A stretch of DNA of 64,000 bases from Balneola sp. (GTDB lineage: Bacteria; Bacteroidota; Rhodothermia; Balneolales; Balneolaceae), in NCBI GenBank assembly GCA_017640785.1, contig JAEPPZ010000010.1, positions 1 to 64,000 of the forward strand. Reading direction: 5' to 3'. Below the pieces are notes generated by a model. It worked only from the letters and a program-made list of their open reading frames with translations. It did no database searches and was not told the DNA's origin. Shown here one piece after another: positions 1-7,960 of this stretch (the stretch's first letter is position 1; each line of letters starts with the position of its first letter). The translations under genes and the position numbers were made by a program.

Positions 1-10
1 ACGAACCTCT

Positions 11-50
11 GAATAAAACCAAATGCTCGCTTTGCGAACAGGTTTTATTC
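11..50. repeat. Long imperfect hairpin in a non-coding window edge
   Basis: A 10-bp perfect inverted repeat (GAATAAAACC at 11-20, its complement at 41-50) encloses a second 7-bp stem with one mismatch (24-30 with 34-40) and a TTT loop. No gene is supportable in bases 1-194. The hairpin lies downstream of the minus-strand gene that ends at 195, so it could be a terminator, a mobile palindrome or part of an integron-type recombination site. There is no clear T-run, so terminator function is uncertain. Confidence 0.5.
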
Positions 51-194
51 GTTGAGATTCTGTTATGATGATCAGCTATTCCTTCACCATCTCAATGCCG
101 GATTTTTGAAAGAGCTACAAAAGGAGAACAATTACGGCGGGGGAATTACGTGCCCTTGACTTTATCTTTTTTAAAGATGTTATACTGTGTATTT

Positions 195-641
195 TTATAG
201 GTTATCTTTCAAAATTGAATAAATATTATTTTGAGCACTATTTTTTTCCTGCCCTAATTGAAAAGTGGTTCTTTCATCTTTCCAAATTACAAGCACTAAA
301 GTGTCTGAATTAATGACTTTCTCTGGCATACCAAGCACCGAGATGTAATTAGTAGTTCCTTCATCAAAATCGTAATCAACAGAATATTGAAAACTAATAC
401 TGTCCACTTGAAATAGAGAATCTGTAAAAATAGTTATTGAACTAGCACTACCAAAGGAACCGTCAAAAAGCTCAAAAACGAAAGGAGTAACCTGAACAGC
501 TATTTCTTCTTTTTGTTGAAATTTTTCACCTAGAGAGATTTCTTCATCTGGCGATATACTAATACTTCTAAAGATTTCATTTTGATTAGCATTAGAGCAA
601 GAAATAATAATTAAAAGAATAAATGAAAAGCGAAGATACAT
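195..641 (-). CDS. Hypothetical lipoprotein
   Basis: A 148-residue protein with a short hydrophobic N-terminus ending in a lipobox-like IISC (Cys15), so probably exported and lipid-anchored. The rest is soluble, rich in Ser, Thr, Asp and Glu, with beta-type patterning. I recognise no domain. The gene is noticeably more AT-rich than the peptidase gene at 1310 and shares orientation, size class and lipoprotein character with the gene at 787; an attC-like structure lies between them. This suggests acquired cassette-type genes. Function unknown. Confidence 0.7.
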   Translation of the reverse strand: MYLRFSFILLIIISCSNANQNEIFRSISISPDEEISLGEKFQQKEEIAVQVTPFVFELFDGSFGSASSITIFTDSLFQVDSISFQYSVDYDFDEGTTNYISVLGMPEKVINSDTLVLVIWKDERTTFQLGQEKNSAQNNIYSILKDNL

Positions 642-660
642 ATGATTTAAGATGTATAAA

Positions 661-757
661 GACCTGCGTTTAAGCGGCGAGTCGAGTTTTAGTTATTAAA
701 ATTCCAAACCAGCCTACCCCGAGCATTCGGGGAGCTCGCTTGAAACACTTGTTAGGT
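661..757. repeat. attC-like (integron cassette) fold, one end degenerate
   Basis: At 751-757 stands GTTAGGT, which fits the integron core-site consensus GTTRRRY. Its neighbour (733-750) pairs imperfectly with 666-682: GTGTTT-c-AAGC-GAG against GCGTTTAAGCGGCGAG, leaving one unpaired C, as in attC extrahelical bases. A 6-bp hairpin (CCCCGA at 717-722, TCGGGG at 727-732) sits inside. The opposite core box (expected ACCTAAC complement near 661-668) is not intact, reading GACCTGCG. So the site looks like a decayed or unusual attC. No integrase is in the window. Confidence 0.4.
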
Positions 758-786
758 AAACAAGCATACAAGGGAATGAGTTTTGG

Positions 787-1275
787 TCAGTTTGTCTCTT
801 TTAATATGAATTCTTTATATCCTTTTCGAGTTAAACTTCCCTCATATTCTTTAATAGCATCTAGCTTAATTATAGAGGCTATATATTTAACAAGCTCATC
901 ATTTCTATATGAACCATCAAATATTGTACCGTTTCCATATATTATAGTTGGTTTTAATCCAATATTTTTAAGGATACGAATTAGTAGTTCATCTCCTGTA
1001 TCACTATCAGTAAACACTAAATTAATCGTATATTCATTACCTTTTCTTCCTCCAAATAAAATAGGCTTTGATAAATTTTTTAATTCATTTAGTCTATAGA
1101 CATTAGTAGAGTCAGTAACTGTTATTTTTATCGCTTCTTCTGTATAATAAATTTCTGACCTCCCATAGAAATAAATATCAATTTTATTGTACGTGGTACT
1201 TTCCTTGCTCCCTTCATAAGCTGTACAAGAACAAATTAGTAAAAGAGAAATAAAATAATTTTTCATACCAAACAT
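787..1275 (-). CDS. Hypothetical lipoprotein
   Basis: Up to 162 residues; an internal ATG at 1266 gives a more typical signal start (MKNYFISLLLICSC). The hydrophobic stretch ends in a lipobox-like LICSC motif, so the protein is probably a lipoprotein. No domain recognised; the body is a mixed charged soluble domain. Very AT-rich compared with the downstream peptidase gene. It sits beside an attC-like site and another orphan lipoprotein, consistent with a cassette origin, but this is inference. Confidence 0.7.
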   Translation of the reverse strand: MFGMKNYFISLLLICSCTAYEGSKESTTYNKIDIYFYGRSEIYYTEEAIKITVTDSTNVYRLNELKNLSKPILFGGRKGNEYTINLVFTDSDTGDELLIRILKNIGLKPTIIYGNGTIFDGSYRNDELVKYIASIIKLDAIKEYEGSLTRKGYKEFILKETN

Positions 1276-1309
1276 GGATTTTCCGGGTTTGTACAGATAA
1301 AATCCAATC

Positions 1310-2575
1310 CTACAACTGAAGATCCATTGTCATCTCCTTACCGTCTCTCAAAACAGTAATTGTAGTCAATTGACCTTTTTTGAGTTTGTTGAGCATGGTC
1401 ATGTAGGCGTAAATATCGGCAAGTTCTTCGCCGGCAATTCCTACAATAATATCTCCGCCTTGTACTCCGGCATTTGCGGCGGCTCTGCCTTTAGTTACAC
1501 CCGTGATCTTCATTCCTTCACCTTCGTAGCCGTAATCCGGGAGCACGCCCAGAGTTGGTCCTTCTAAACTCATAGACTGACGTTGTTCACCCGGAGCTTC
1601 CACAAAAGCCAGTTCGTCTTTTTGTAGTTCATCCAGCTGCACTATTACCCTCACTAAATGATGTAGCGCCAAAGCTGTGCCATTCATATTTATATACTCG
1701 GTGTCGTCAGAAGGTCGGTGGTAATCGGCATGTGTATCCGTGAAATAATGAAGCACGGGAATATCTTTATAATAAAAACTGGTGTGATCGCTGGCTCCGG
1801 TTCCGTCTTTTACCAAATTCAGATCCAGATTTCCGGTATTGGCAGAATCTATAATGGCTGTCCAGTTTTCAGCGGTTCCAATTCCGAAGATCATCAATTT
1901 TTTATCGACCATTCTACCGATCATATCCATGTTGATCATAGCAAGAGCGTTTTCCAGTTCAACTGTTGGATTATCTACATAATAAGCAGAGCCTAGTAAA
2001 CCCATTTCTTCGCCCGAAAAAGCCAGAAACAAAACATCTTTCTTTGGTCGATTTGCAGAGAAATACTCAGCCAGTTCCAGCACTCCGGCAGTTCCCGAAG
2101 CATTATCATCAGCGCCATTGTGAATGCGTTCTTGCTCTCCACGGTATAAGGAACCAAATTCTCCAAATCCCAAATGATCGTAATGCGCTCCAATAATAAT
2201 CAACTCATCAGAGTTCCCGGTTCCTTGTAGTAAACCAACCACATTTTTGGAAAGTAATTTTTCGCCTTCAGCATCATCTCCGGCATGTGGATTTCTCAAC
2301 ACAGCGGTATTAATGGTGAATTCCTGAAAGTAGGTTTCGTTATCTCCTGCGGGTTCCAAACCAAAATCCCGGAAATGATCAGCAATATAGTTTGCTGCTA
2401 TAGCTTCGTTAGCGGAACCGGCTTCGCGACCTTGCAAAGAATCACTTGCCAAAAAGGTAATGTGCTTTTCAATATCAGCGGGGGTGATGTCTCCTGATTC
2501 ATTATTGCACGCAACAAAAAAAGTGAGTGCTGAAAGAATCAAAAATGCAGATGTGGAATGTATTTTAAGTTTCAT
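1310..2575 (-). CDS. M28-family zinc aminopeptidase lipoprotein with C-terminal PDZ domain
   Basis: A secreted metallopeptidase expected to remove N-terminal residues from peptides in the periplasm or at the outer membrane. The N-terminus is a lipoprotein signal with Cys23. The two-zinc M28 site is visible: HYDH at about 131-134, the ADDNASG motif at 155-161, GEE at 188-190 (general base Glu), an Asp in NMDMIG near 217 and the late His in HADYHRPSDD. Residues from about 335 to 421 form a PDZ-like domain (GVQGGDIIVGI). The 421-residue length matches bacterial M28-PDZ proteins. It appears monocistronic. Confidence 0.93.
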   Translation of the reverse strand: MKLKIHSTSAFLILSALTFFVACNNESGDITPADIEKHITFLASDSLQGREAGSANEAIAANYIADHFRDFGLEPAGDNETYFQEFTINTAVLRNPHAGDDAEGEKLLSKNVVGLLQGTGNSDELIIIGAHYDHLGFGEFGSLYRGEQERIHNGADDNASGTAGVLELAEYFSANRPKKDVLFLAFSGEEMGLLGSAYYVDNPTVELENALAMINMDMIGRMVDKKLMIFGIGTAENWTAIIDSANTGNLDLNLVKDGTGASDHTSFYYKDIPVLHYFTDTHADYHRPSDDTEYINMNGTALALHHLVRVIVQLDELQKDELAFVEAPGEQRQSMSLEGPTLGVLPDYGYEGEGMKITGVTKGRAAANAGVQGGDIIVGIAGEELADIYAYMTMLNKLKKGQLTTITVLRDGKEMTMDLQL

Positions 2576-2614
2576 AGAAATTCGGTTTGCGATATTAATT
2601 AGATGTAAAAGGCA

Positions 2615-3130
2615 TTAGTGTAGCTCCACGCCTTGCGTGGTAAATGAAAGTCCTTGTTGTCCGGAAGTAGATATCATGATAGCTTCAAAAAGTGGACTAT
2701 TTGAAGTACTTTTTACTCCCCAATCGAATAAAAAATTTGCTCCTGGTCCACCGGTTTTGTCACTCTCATCGATTATAATTTCCGCTGTTTCCATAGGGGC
2801 AAGATATATTGGTTTATCAAAGTAAGACCTGATAGAAGCTCCTTGACTATCGAAGTATTCGGCTTTTTTGATATAAATGGTATCAGCAGGATTTAAGTTT
2901 CTCATACTTATTATTACCGTAAGGTCATGAGTGCGGTGCTCATTTCGACTATAAATTTGAGAGTAAACAGATAGATATGTTTTCCCAGATTCAAGGTTAT
3001 TTAGTTGCGAAATATCTGCAGCTCGTTTGTCCCAATTAGTCGGATTAACGGAGCTCATCTCTTTCTTCAGTTCACAAGAGCTAGTTAATGCACATGCAAT
3101 CAAAAGTAAAATTGGTCGAATTTGTTTCAT
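2615..3130 (-). CDS. DUF3124-family lipoprotein
   Basis: A 171-residue protein with a signal peptide ending at a lipobox (TSSC, Cys19). The body matches my memory of DUF3124, notably the segments YSQIYSRNEHRTHDLTV and LAPMETAEIIIDE followed by GGPGANFLFDWG. The molecular function of this family is not established. It is transcribed toward the M28 peptidase gene with about 40 bases between them, so co-transcription is possible. Upstream lies the divergent TPP riboswitch. Confidence 0.75.
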   Translation of the reverse strand: MKQIRPILLLIACALTSSCELKKEMSSVNPTNWDKRAADISQLNNLESGKTYLSVYSQIYSRNEHRTHDLTVIISMRNLNPADTIYIKKAEYFDSQGASIRSYFDKPIYLAPMETAEIIIDESDKTGGPGANFLFDWGVKSTSNSPLFEAIMISTSGQQGLSFTTQGVELH

Positions 3131-3223
3131 ATCAGGAGCCTTAGGATTAATGGGTAAAGTTAACAGTTTTTTTCGTGTTTTGATGAAATAGTGCGTAGTT
3201 TTACAACCGTAGTTTAACTACAA

Positions 3224-3306
3224 AGGTTAGGGGTGCTTTTGCAAAGTGCAAAGGCTGAGATCACACCCTACTACCTGATCCGGGTAATACCGGCGGAGGA
3301 AAACCT
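3224..3306 (+). promoter_or_regulatory. TPP (THI-box) riboswitch
   Basis: The conserved thiamin pyrophosphate aptamer elements are present in order: closing P1 arms AGGTT (3224-3228) and AACCT (3302-3306), a GGGGTGC arm with the GGCTGAGATCACACCC block at 3253-3268 containing the CTGAGA signature, and the ACCTGATCCGGGTAATACC and GCGGAGGAAA blocks at 3273-3302. It ends about 124 bases before the TonB receptor start, so thiamin pyrophosphate should repress that receptor. Confidence 0.95.
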
Positions 3307-3343
3307 GTTCGCTTATCTATTTTTAAGATGCGCTTGTTTCGCC

Positions 3344-3426
3344 TCCTCTTTTTTAAATAAACTTAAAATTTTTGTCGGGACGCTGAATCTAAAATTACGG
3401 CTACCCGGCATTCCTAAAGAAGAGGA
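3344..3426 (+). promoter_or_regulatory. Candidate riboswitch expression platform (anti-SD arm and SD)
   Basis: TCCTCTTTTTT at 3344-3354 can pair with AAAGAAGAGGA at 3416-3426 over 11 positions (one G-T wobble). The second arm is a purine-rich ribosome binding region 4-10 bases before the receptor ATG at 3430. This would allow ligand-dependent sequestering of the ribosome site. Pairing is read from sequence; the regulatory role is inference. Confidence 0.45.
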
Positions 3427-3429
3427 ACT

Positions 3430-5835
3430 ATGTTTCAACTAATCAAATCATCGCTGATGGTGGCGATCTTAATCACCATGCTGTCAACTTTTGCAGCTGC
3501 ACAAATTCAAATTTCCGGGAAAGTACTGGAAGCTCAGACAAAAGAACCTTTGATCGGAGCTACTGTTTTGCAAACCGGAACCACTAACGGAGTATCCACA
3601 AACACAGATGGTTCTTTTGAGATCGATCTTTTAGAAGGCGAAGAAAGGTCATTAAGAATCAGTTTTACCGGTTTCAAAAGTAAACCAGTAACTGTTGTTA
3701 GAAGTCAGTCCGACCTGCAAATTCTGTTGCTTCCGGACACTTATGTAAGTGACGAAGTTCTGGTGGAAGCCACAAGAGTGGATGAATCCATTCCGGTTAC
3801 TTTTTCAAACCTTGATAAGGAAGAAATACAAAAAAGGAACCTTGGTCAGGATGTGCCTTACTTGTTAAACCTGACTCCATCTACCGTTGTGACCTCAGAT
3901 GCAGGAGCTGGAATCGGATATACAGGAATTCGGATCAGAGGCGTTGACCCGGCTAGAATTAATGTGACCATAAACGGAATTCCGGTTAATGATGCAGAAT
4001 CACACAGTGTCTTTTGGGTGAACCTGCCGGATATTGCTTCTTCCATTGATAACATTCAGGTACAACGTGGGGTTGGGACATCCACAAATGGTGCTGCAGC
4101 TTTTGGAGGGTCGATCAATTTACAAACCAGTAGTAATAGTTTAGATCCGTATGCAGAAATAAATACAGGAGTGGGTTCTTTCAACACTCGTAAAGCCAAT
4201 ATTCAGTTAGGCTCAGGCTTGATGAAAAATGGCTGGAGTTTTGAAGGAAGATTATCTCAAATCACTTCGGATGGTTTTATAGATCGAGCTTCCTCACACC
4301 TGAATTCATTTTATCTTTCCGGTTCAAAAAGAGGGAAAAGAAGCTTGCTAAAAGCGGACATTTTTTCAGGTGACGAGGTTACCTATCAAGCATGGTACGG
4401 CGTTGAGGAAAGTGTACTTGAAGGTGGAAACCGTACTTTCAATGAAGCCGGAATGGAAAAGTCAGGATCACCGTATCAAAATCAGGTAGATGATTATGGA
4501 CAGGATTATTACCAGTTACATTACTCTTATAATCTGCAAGATAATTGGTCGTTGAATACTTCGCTTCATTACACAAAAGGTGCAGGCTATTATGAGGAAT
4601 ACAAAGGCGGAGAAGATCTCGCTGACTATGGTATTACTCCAGCTAATCCGGGCGACCCAACCGAATCAGATCTGATTCGGAGAAGATGGTTGGATAATGA
4701 TTTCTACGGAATGGTATTTTCAACAAAGTACACACATTCTGCGAGCTGGAACCTGACTTTTGGTGGAGGATTAAACAAATATGACGGTGACCATTTCGGA
4801 GAAGTTATCTGGGCGAGATTTGCAGGAAGCAGTGAGTTTGAAGATCGTTATTACGATAACAATGCAATCAAAACAGATGCTAATGTATACGGTAAAGCGC
4901 AGTATTTTTTTAATGAGAATCTAAGTTCGTACCTGGATCTTCAGGTTCGTACAATCAGCTATGAATTTGACGGAATCGACATTCAGAATAATACAGTAGT
5001 TGATATCAGAGATACAGATAACCTCACTTTCTTGAATCCTAAATTTGGGTTCAGTTACACGGCGAATGATGGAAATCGTCTATTTGCATCTTTTGGTATA
5101 GCAAGTAAGGAACCCACTCGTGATGAGTATGTGGAGTCATCATCAGCAAGTCGCCCAGATCCGGAAACGCTCTATAATGTTGAAACAGGATATCGTGGAG
5201 ATTTCGGGCAATTCTTTGTGGGTGCTTACGGATATGCGATGTTGTATGAAGATCAATTGGTAGTGACCGGACAGATCAATGATGTTGGCGGAGTGGTTCG
5301 TCAAAACGTACCGAAAAGTTCCCGATTGGGAATAGAATTGGAAGGTGGTGTTTCTATAACCTCAAATTTCAGTTGGGCTGCTAACGCAACATTCAGCAAA
5401 AATAAGATCGAAAATTATACTGAGTTCATAGACGATTATGATAATGGTGGTCAGATCGAAAGAAACTTCTCTGATACTGATATAGCGCTTTCGCCAAGTA
5501 TCATTGCTAATTCAATTCTGGGTTTCTCGGAGAATGGTATGACAACTGAACTGACCACGAAATATGTTTCTAAGCAGTATTTGGACAACACTCAAAATGA
5601 TGCTCGTTCAATCGACCCCTATTTAGTGAATGATCTTAGAATCAGTTATGCATTTACGAACCTGAGTTTTGCAAAGGGAATCACTGCAAACTTGATGATC
5701 AATAATTTGCTGGATGAGAAATATGAAACCAATGGATATACATTTGGCTATGTATTTGGCGGAGAACAACGATTCAATTACTACTACCCGCAAGCCGGAA
5801 GAAATTTCTTGCTACAAGTGAAGTGGGAGTTTTAG
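3430..5835 (+). CDS. TonB-dependent outer-membrane receptor under TPP control (thiamin-type uptake)
   Basis: An 801-residue receptor. A Sec signal peptide (about 1-24) is followed by a carboxypeptidase-regulatory-like beta sandwich (about 27-108; ISGKVLEAQTKEPLIGATV), a plug domain (about 120-235; IRIRGVDPARINVTINGIPVND) and a 22-strand-type barrel ending in the outer-membrane sorting residue Phe (KWEF). An SD-like AGAAGAGGAA supports the ATG at 3430. The upstream TPP riboswitch points to thiamin, a precursor or a thiamin-containing compound as the substrate, as proposed for TPP-regulated outer-membrane receptors. The substrate itself is not proven by sequence. Confidence 0.93.
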   Translation: MFQLIKSSLMVAILITMLSTFAAAQIQISGKVLEAQTKEPLIGATVLQTGTTNGVSTNTDGSFEIDLLEGEERSLRISFTGFKSKPVTVVRSQSDLQILLLPDTYVSDEVLVEATRVDESIPVTFSNLDKEEIQKRNLGQDVPYLLNLTPSTVVTSDAGAGIGYTGIRIRGVDPARINVTINGIPVNDAESHSVFWVNLPDIASSIDNIQVQRGVGTSTNGAAAFGGSINLQTSSNSLDPYAEINTGVGSFNTRKANIQLGSGLMKNGWSFEGRLSQITSDGFIDRASSHLNSFYLSGSKRGKRSLLKADIFSGDEVTYQAWYGVEESVLEGGNRTFNEAGMEKSGSPYQNQVDDYGQDYYQLHYSYNLQDNWSLNTSLHYTKGAGYYEEYKGGEDLADYGITPANPGDPTESDLIRRRWLDNDFYGMVFSTKYTHSASWNLTFGGGLNKYDGDHFGEVIWARFAGSSEFEDRYYDNNAIKTDANVYGKAQYFFNENLSSYLDLQVRTISYEFDGIDIQNNTVVDIRDTDNLTFLNPKFGFSYTANDGNRLFASFGIASKEPTRDEYVESSSASRPDPETLYNVETGYRGDFGQFFVGAYGYAMLYEDQLVVTGQINDVGGVVRQNVPKSSRLGIELEGGVSITSNFSWAANATFSKNKIENYTEFIDDYDNGGQIERNFSDTDIALSPSIIANSILGFSENGMTTELTTKYVSKQYLDNTQNDARSIDPYLVNDLRISYAFTNLSFAKGITANLMINNLLDEKYETNGYTFGYVFGGEQRFNYYYPQAGRNFLLQVKWEF

Positions 5836-5841
5836 AATAGT

Positions 5842-5877
5842 ACTCGTAGGGGCAATTCATGAATTGCCCCTACGGGT
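5842..5877. repeat. 36-base palindromic repeat, copy A
   Basis: Bases 5845-5874 form a perfect 30-base palindrome centred on CAATTCATGAATTG with GGGG/CCCC flanks; three more pairs (one T-G wobble) extend it to 5842-5877. It lies just after the TonB receptor stop. A close relative with GGGA/TCCC flanks lies at 45383-45418, so this is a dispersed intergenic family. Confidence 0.85.
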
Positions 5878-5910
5878 GGGGAATTAACGACGACAGATTT
5901 AAACGGAACA

Positions 5911-5943
5911 AAAAAAGCCCGACTCAATGAGCCGGGCTTTTTT
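5911..5943. terminator. Bidirectional rho-independent terminator
   Basis: AAAAAAGCCCG (5911-5921) pairs with CGGGCTTTTTT (5933-5943), with an inner CTC/GAG stem and a short loop. A-run and T-run on the two sides allow termination of both the plus-strand receptor gene and the minus-strand sucC gene. Confidence 0.9.
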
Positions 5944-5964
5944 ATGAATTCTTTTTTCCTAATA

Positions 5965-6001
5965 CGGGCTTGAAAGCCCTTCTTGTTTAAATTTAAACAA
6001 G
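5965..6001. repeat. REP-like hairpin with CTTGTTT tail palindrome
   Basis: GGGCTT-GA-AAGCCC (5966-5979) is followed at once by a perfect 20-base palindrome at 5982-6001 beginning CTTGTTTAAA. The layout (GGGnTnnaAnCCC hairpin plus a TTnCTTGTTT-type tail) resembles the pair at 33362-33448, suggesting a degenerate REP-type family. It sits between the terminator and sucC. Confidence 0.5.
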
Positions 6002-6035
6002 GAGATCTTTTAGGATCGGTTTAGGTAACTCTGAA

Positions 6036-7241
6036 TCAAGCCATTACTTTAGAAACCGCTTCTGCAGCTTCTTTAAGAAGAACAGCAGAAATCACATTCA
6101 TTCCTGAATTATCGATGATCTCTTTAGCCTCTTCAGCATTGGTTCCCTGAAGACGAACAATGATCGGTACATTCTGTACTTTTTCAGCGATCTCAGGATC
6201 TTTAACAGCTTCAATAACTCCGTTAGCAACTCTGTCGCAACGAACAATTCCACCAAAGATATTGATCAGAATCGCTTTCACATTTTTATCTTCCAGAATA
6301 ATTCTGAATCCGTTTTTAACAGTCTCAACATTAGCTCCACCACCAACATCCAGGAAGTTAGCAGGCTCACCACCTGATAGTTTAATAATATCCATCGTTG
6401 CCATTGCAAGTCCGGCGCCATTAACCATACAACCTACGTTTCCGTCTAGTTTGATGTAGTTCAGGTCGTACTTAGAAGCTTCCAGTTCTGCAGGATCTTC
6501 TTCAGCTTCGTCTTTGAGTTCAGCCAATTCAGGATGACGGTACAATGCGTTTCCGTCAAATGTCACTTTAGCATCCAGAGCAAAAATTTCGTCATCCGGA
6601 GTAACGATCAATGGATTGATCTCGAACATATCAGAATCAGTTTCTTCATACGCTTTATACAAAGCCATGATGAATTTGATACAAGATTTAAGCGCTTTGC
6701 CTTCTAAACCAAGTGAAAAAGCAATACGGCGAGCTTGATTTACCTGAAGTCCCATTCCCGGCTCTATCCATTCTTTGATGATCTTTTCAGGAGTTTCTTC
6801 AGCAACTTTTTCGATCTCAACTCCACCTTCGGTAGAAGCCATGATCACATTTTTACTTACTGCGCGATCAAGTAGCACTCCTACATAAAATTCTTTTTTG
6901 ATGTCAACGCCATCCGTTACATAAATGGTTTGAACAAGCTGTCCTTCTTCGCCGGTTTGTATAGTAACAAGTACATCTCCTAAAAGAGATTCAGCAGCTT
7001 CTTTAACTTCATCAATAGTTTTGCAAAGGATAACACCTTTTGCATCGTTCTTTTTTGTGCGACCTTTTCCACGTCCGCCGGCATGAATCTGAGCCTTTAC
7101 AACAAAAAGTGAAGCTCCGTTTTCTTTCATTTTTTTAGCGGCTTCAACGGCACCTTCAACGGTAGTGGCTGCAATTCCATCAGGAACGGCAACTCCGTAT
7201 TCTTTTAAAATTTCTTTAGCTTGATACTCGTGGATTTTCAT
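6036..7241 (-). CDS. sucC: Succinyl-CoA ligase (ADP-forming) subunit beta
   Basis: The beta subunit of the TCA-cycle enzyme that interconverts succinyl-CoA and succinate with substrate-level phosphorylation. The 401 residues carry the typical start MKIHEYQAKEILKEYGV, the ATP-grasp fold with KAQIHAGGRGKGRTKK near 50-63 (nucleotide binding) and EINPL near 203, and the C-terminal CoA-ligase domain with DVGGGAN and NIFGGIVRCD. Full length, intact. The partner sucD is not adjacent in this window, so the subunits are encoded apart. Divergent from pyrR. Confidence 0.97.
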   Translation of the reverse strand: MKIHEYQAKEILKEYGVAVPDGIAATTVEGAVEAAKKMKENGASLFVVKAQIHAGGRGKGRTKKNDAKGVILCKTIDEVKEAAESLLGDVLVTIQTGEEGQLVQTIYVTDGVDIKKEFYVGVLLDRAVSKNVIMASTEGGVEIEKVAEETPEKIIKEWIEPGMGLQVNQARRIAFSLGLEGKALKSCIKFIMALYKAYEETDSDMFEINPLIVTPDDEIFALDAKVTFDGNALYRHPELAELKDEAEEDPAELEASKYDLNYIKLDGNVGCMVNGAGLAMATMDIIKLSGGEPANFLDVGGGANVETVKNGFRIILEDKNVKAILINIFGGIVRCDRVANGVIEAVKDPEIAEKVQNVPIIVRLQGTNAEEAKEIIDNSGMNVISAVLLKEAAEAVSKVMA

Positions 7242-7321
7242 GTAACAGTATTCTTTTTAATTGTTAAAAAAGCGATTTTTCAAGACTTCTAAAATAGGGA
7301 GAATAGGAGCTAAAGGAAAGA

Positions 7322-7347
7322 AAATGAAATGTTCGATTATTTCATTT
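7322..7347. promoter_or_regulatory. Inverted repeat in the sucC-pyrR divergent promoter region
   Basis: AAATGAAAT (7322-7330) and its exact complement ATTTCATTT (7339-7347) flank an 8-base spacer, 59 bases before the pyrR start. It could be an operator or a 5' UTR hairpin. No regulator is identifiable. Confidence 0.35.
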
Positions 7348-7405
7348 CACAAAAGGTTGTGATTTGAGTTGAATGTGGCTTAAATTTGGGTGAATTTTAA
7401 AATCT

Positions 7406-7960
7406 ATGGATCCATTGCAGAAAGCACAGATCATGACCGAGGAAGACCTGAATCGCACGTATTTGCGGTTTGCACATCAATTCCTTGAATCTTATGAAGA
7501 CCCAACCAGACTTGCCATTGTTGGTATGCAAACCCGGGGCGTTTACATCGGTCGCCGTATTGTAGAAGTAATCAAACAAGAATTTGATATAGATATCGAT
7601 TTCGGAGTGCTTGACGTGACTTTTTACCGGGATGATTTTCGCTCAAAACTGAAAATGCCGGAAGTGCAGATCACAGAGATTCCTTTTGATCTGTACGACA
7701 GAGACATCATGTTAGTGGATGATGTGTTGTACACCGGAAGAACAGTTCGTTCGGCCATGGATGCTTTGATGGCGTACGGAAGACCTAGAAAAATTCAGTT
7801 TTGTTGCATGGTAGATCGAGGTCATAGGGAATTGCCGGTAGCAGCAGATTTTACAGGAATATATGTTCCAACTCATGAGAATGAAGAGATCAGAGTAAAA
7901 GTTCAGGAGTTTGATGGTGAGGATGCCGTGTATTTAGTAGATGTGGAGGAAGATATATGA
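7406..7960 (+). CDS. pyrR: PyrR-type PRPP-binding protein / uracil phosphoribosyltransferase
   Basis: A 184-residue type I phosphoribosyltransferase fold. The PRPP-binding loop IMLVDDVLYTGRT is at about 101-113. PyrR proteins sense UMP/UTP and PRPP and in many bacteria regulate pyrimidine genes by binding mRNA; many also have uracil phosphoribosyltransferase activity. Its 4-base overlap (ATGA) with pyrB makes a pyrimidine role very likely. I cannot see a convincing PyrR RNA-binding loop upstream, so attenuation here is unproven. No clear SD precedes the ATG. Confidence 0.93.
   Translation: MDPLQKAQIMTEEDLNRTYLRFAHQFLESYEDPTRLAIVGMQTRGVYIGRRIVEVIKQEFDIDIDFGVLDVTFYRDDFRSKLKMPEVQITEIPFDLYDRDIMLVDDVLYTGRTVRSAMDALMAYGRPRKIQFCCMVDRGHRELPVAADFTGIYVPTHENEEIRVKVQEFDGEDAVYLVDVEEDI

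Noticed and set aside
1-194. Possible gene end at the window edge
   Set aside because: All frames have early stops and no recognisable protein; only the hairpin at 11-50 is supportable.
740-1099. Plus-strand 119-codon frame opposite the lipoprotein gene
   Set aside because: It is the complementary shadow of the gene at 787-1275, has no family signature, and begins inside the attC-like structure.
3233-3442. Plus-strand 69-codon frame inside the riboswitch leader
   Set aside because: It covers the TPP aptamer and ends inside the receptor start, so it is a chance frame in a structured RNA.
5842-5877. CRISPR repeat or phage attachment site
   Set aside because: There is no regular spacing or array, and the palindromes are single units; a dispersed palindrome explains them better.
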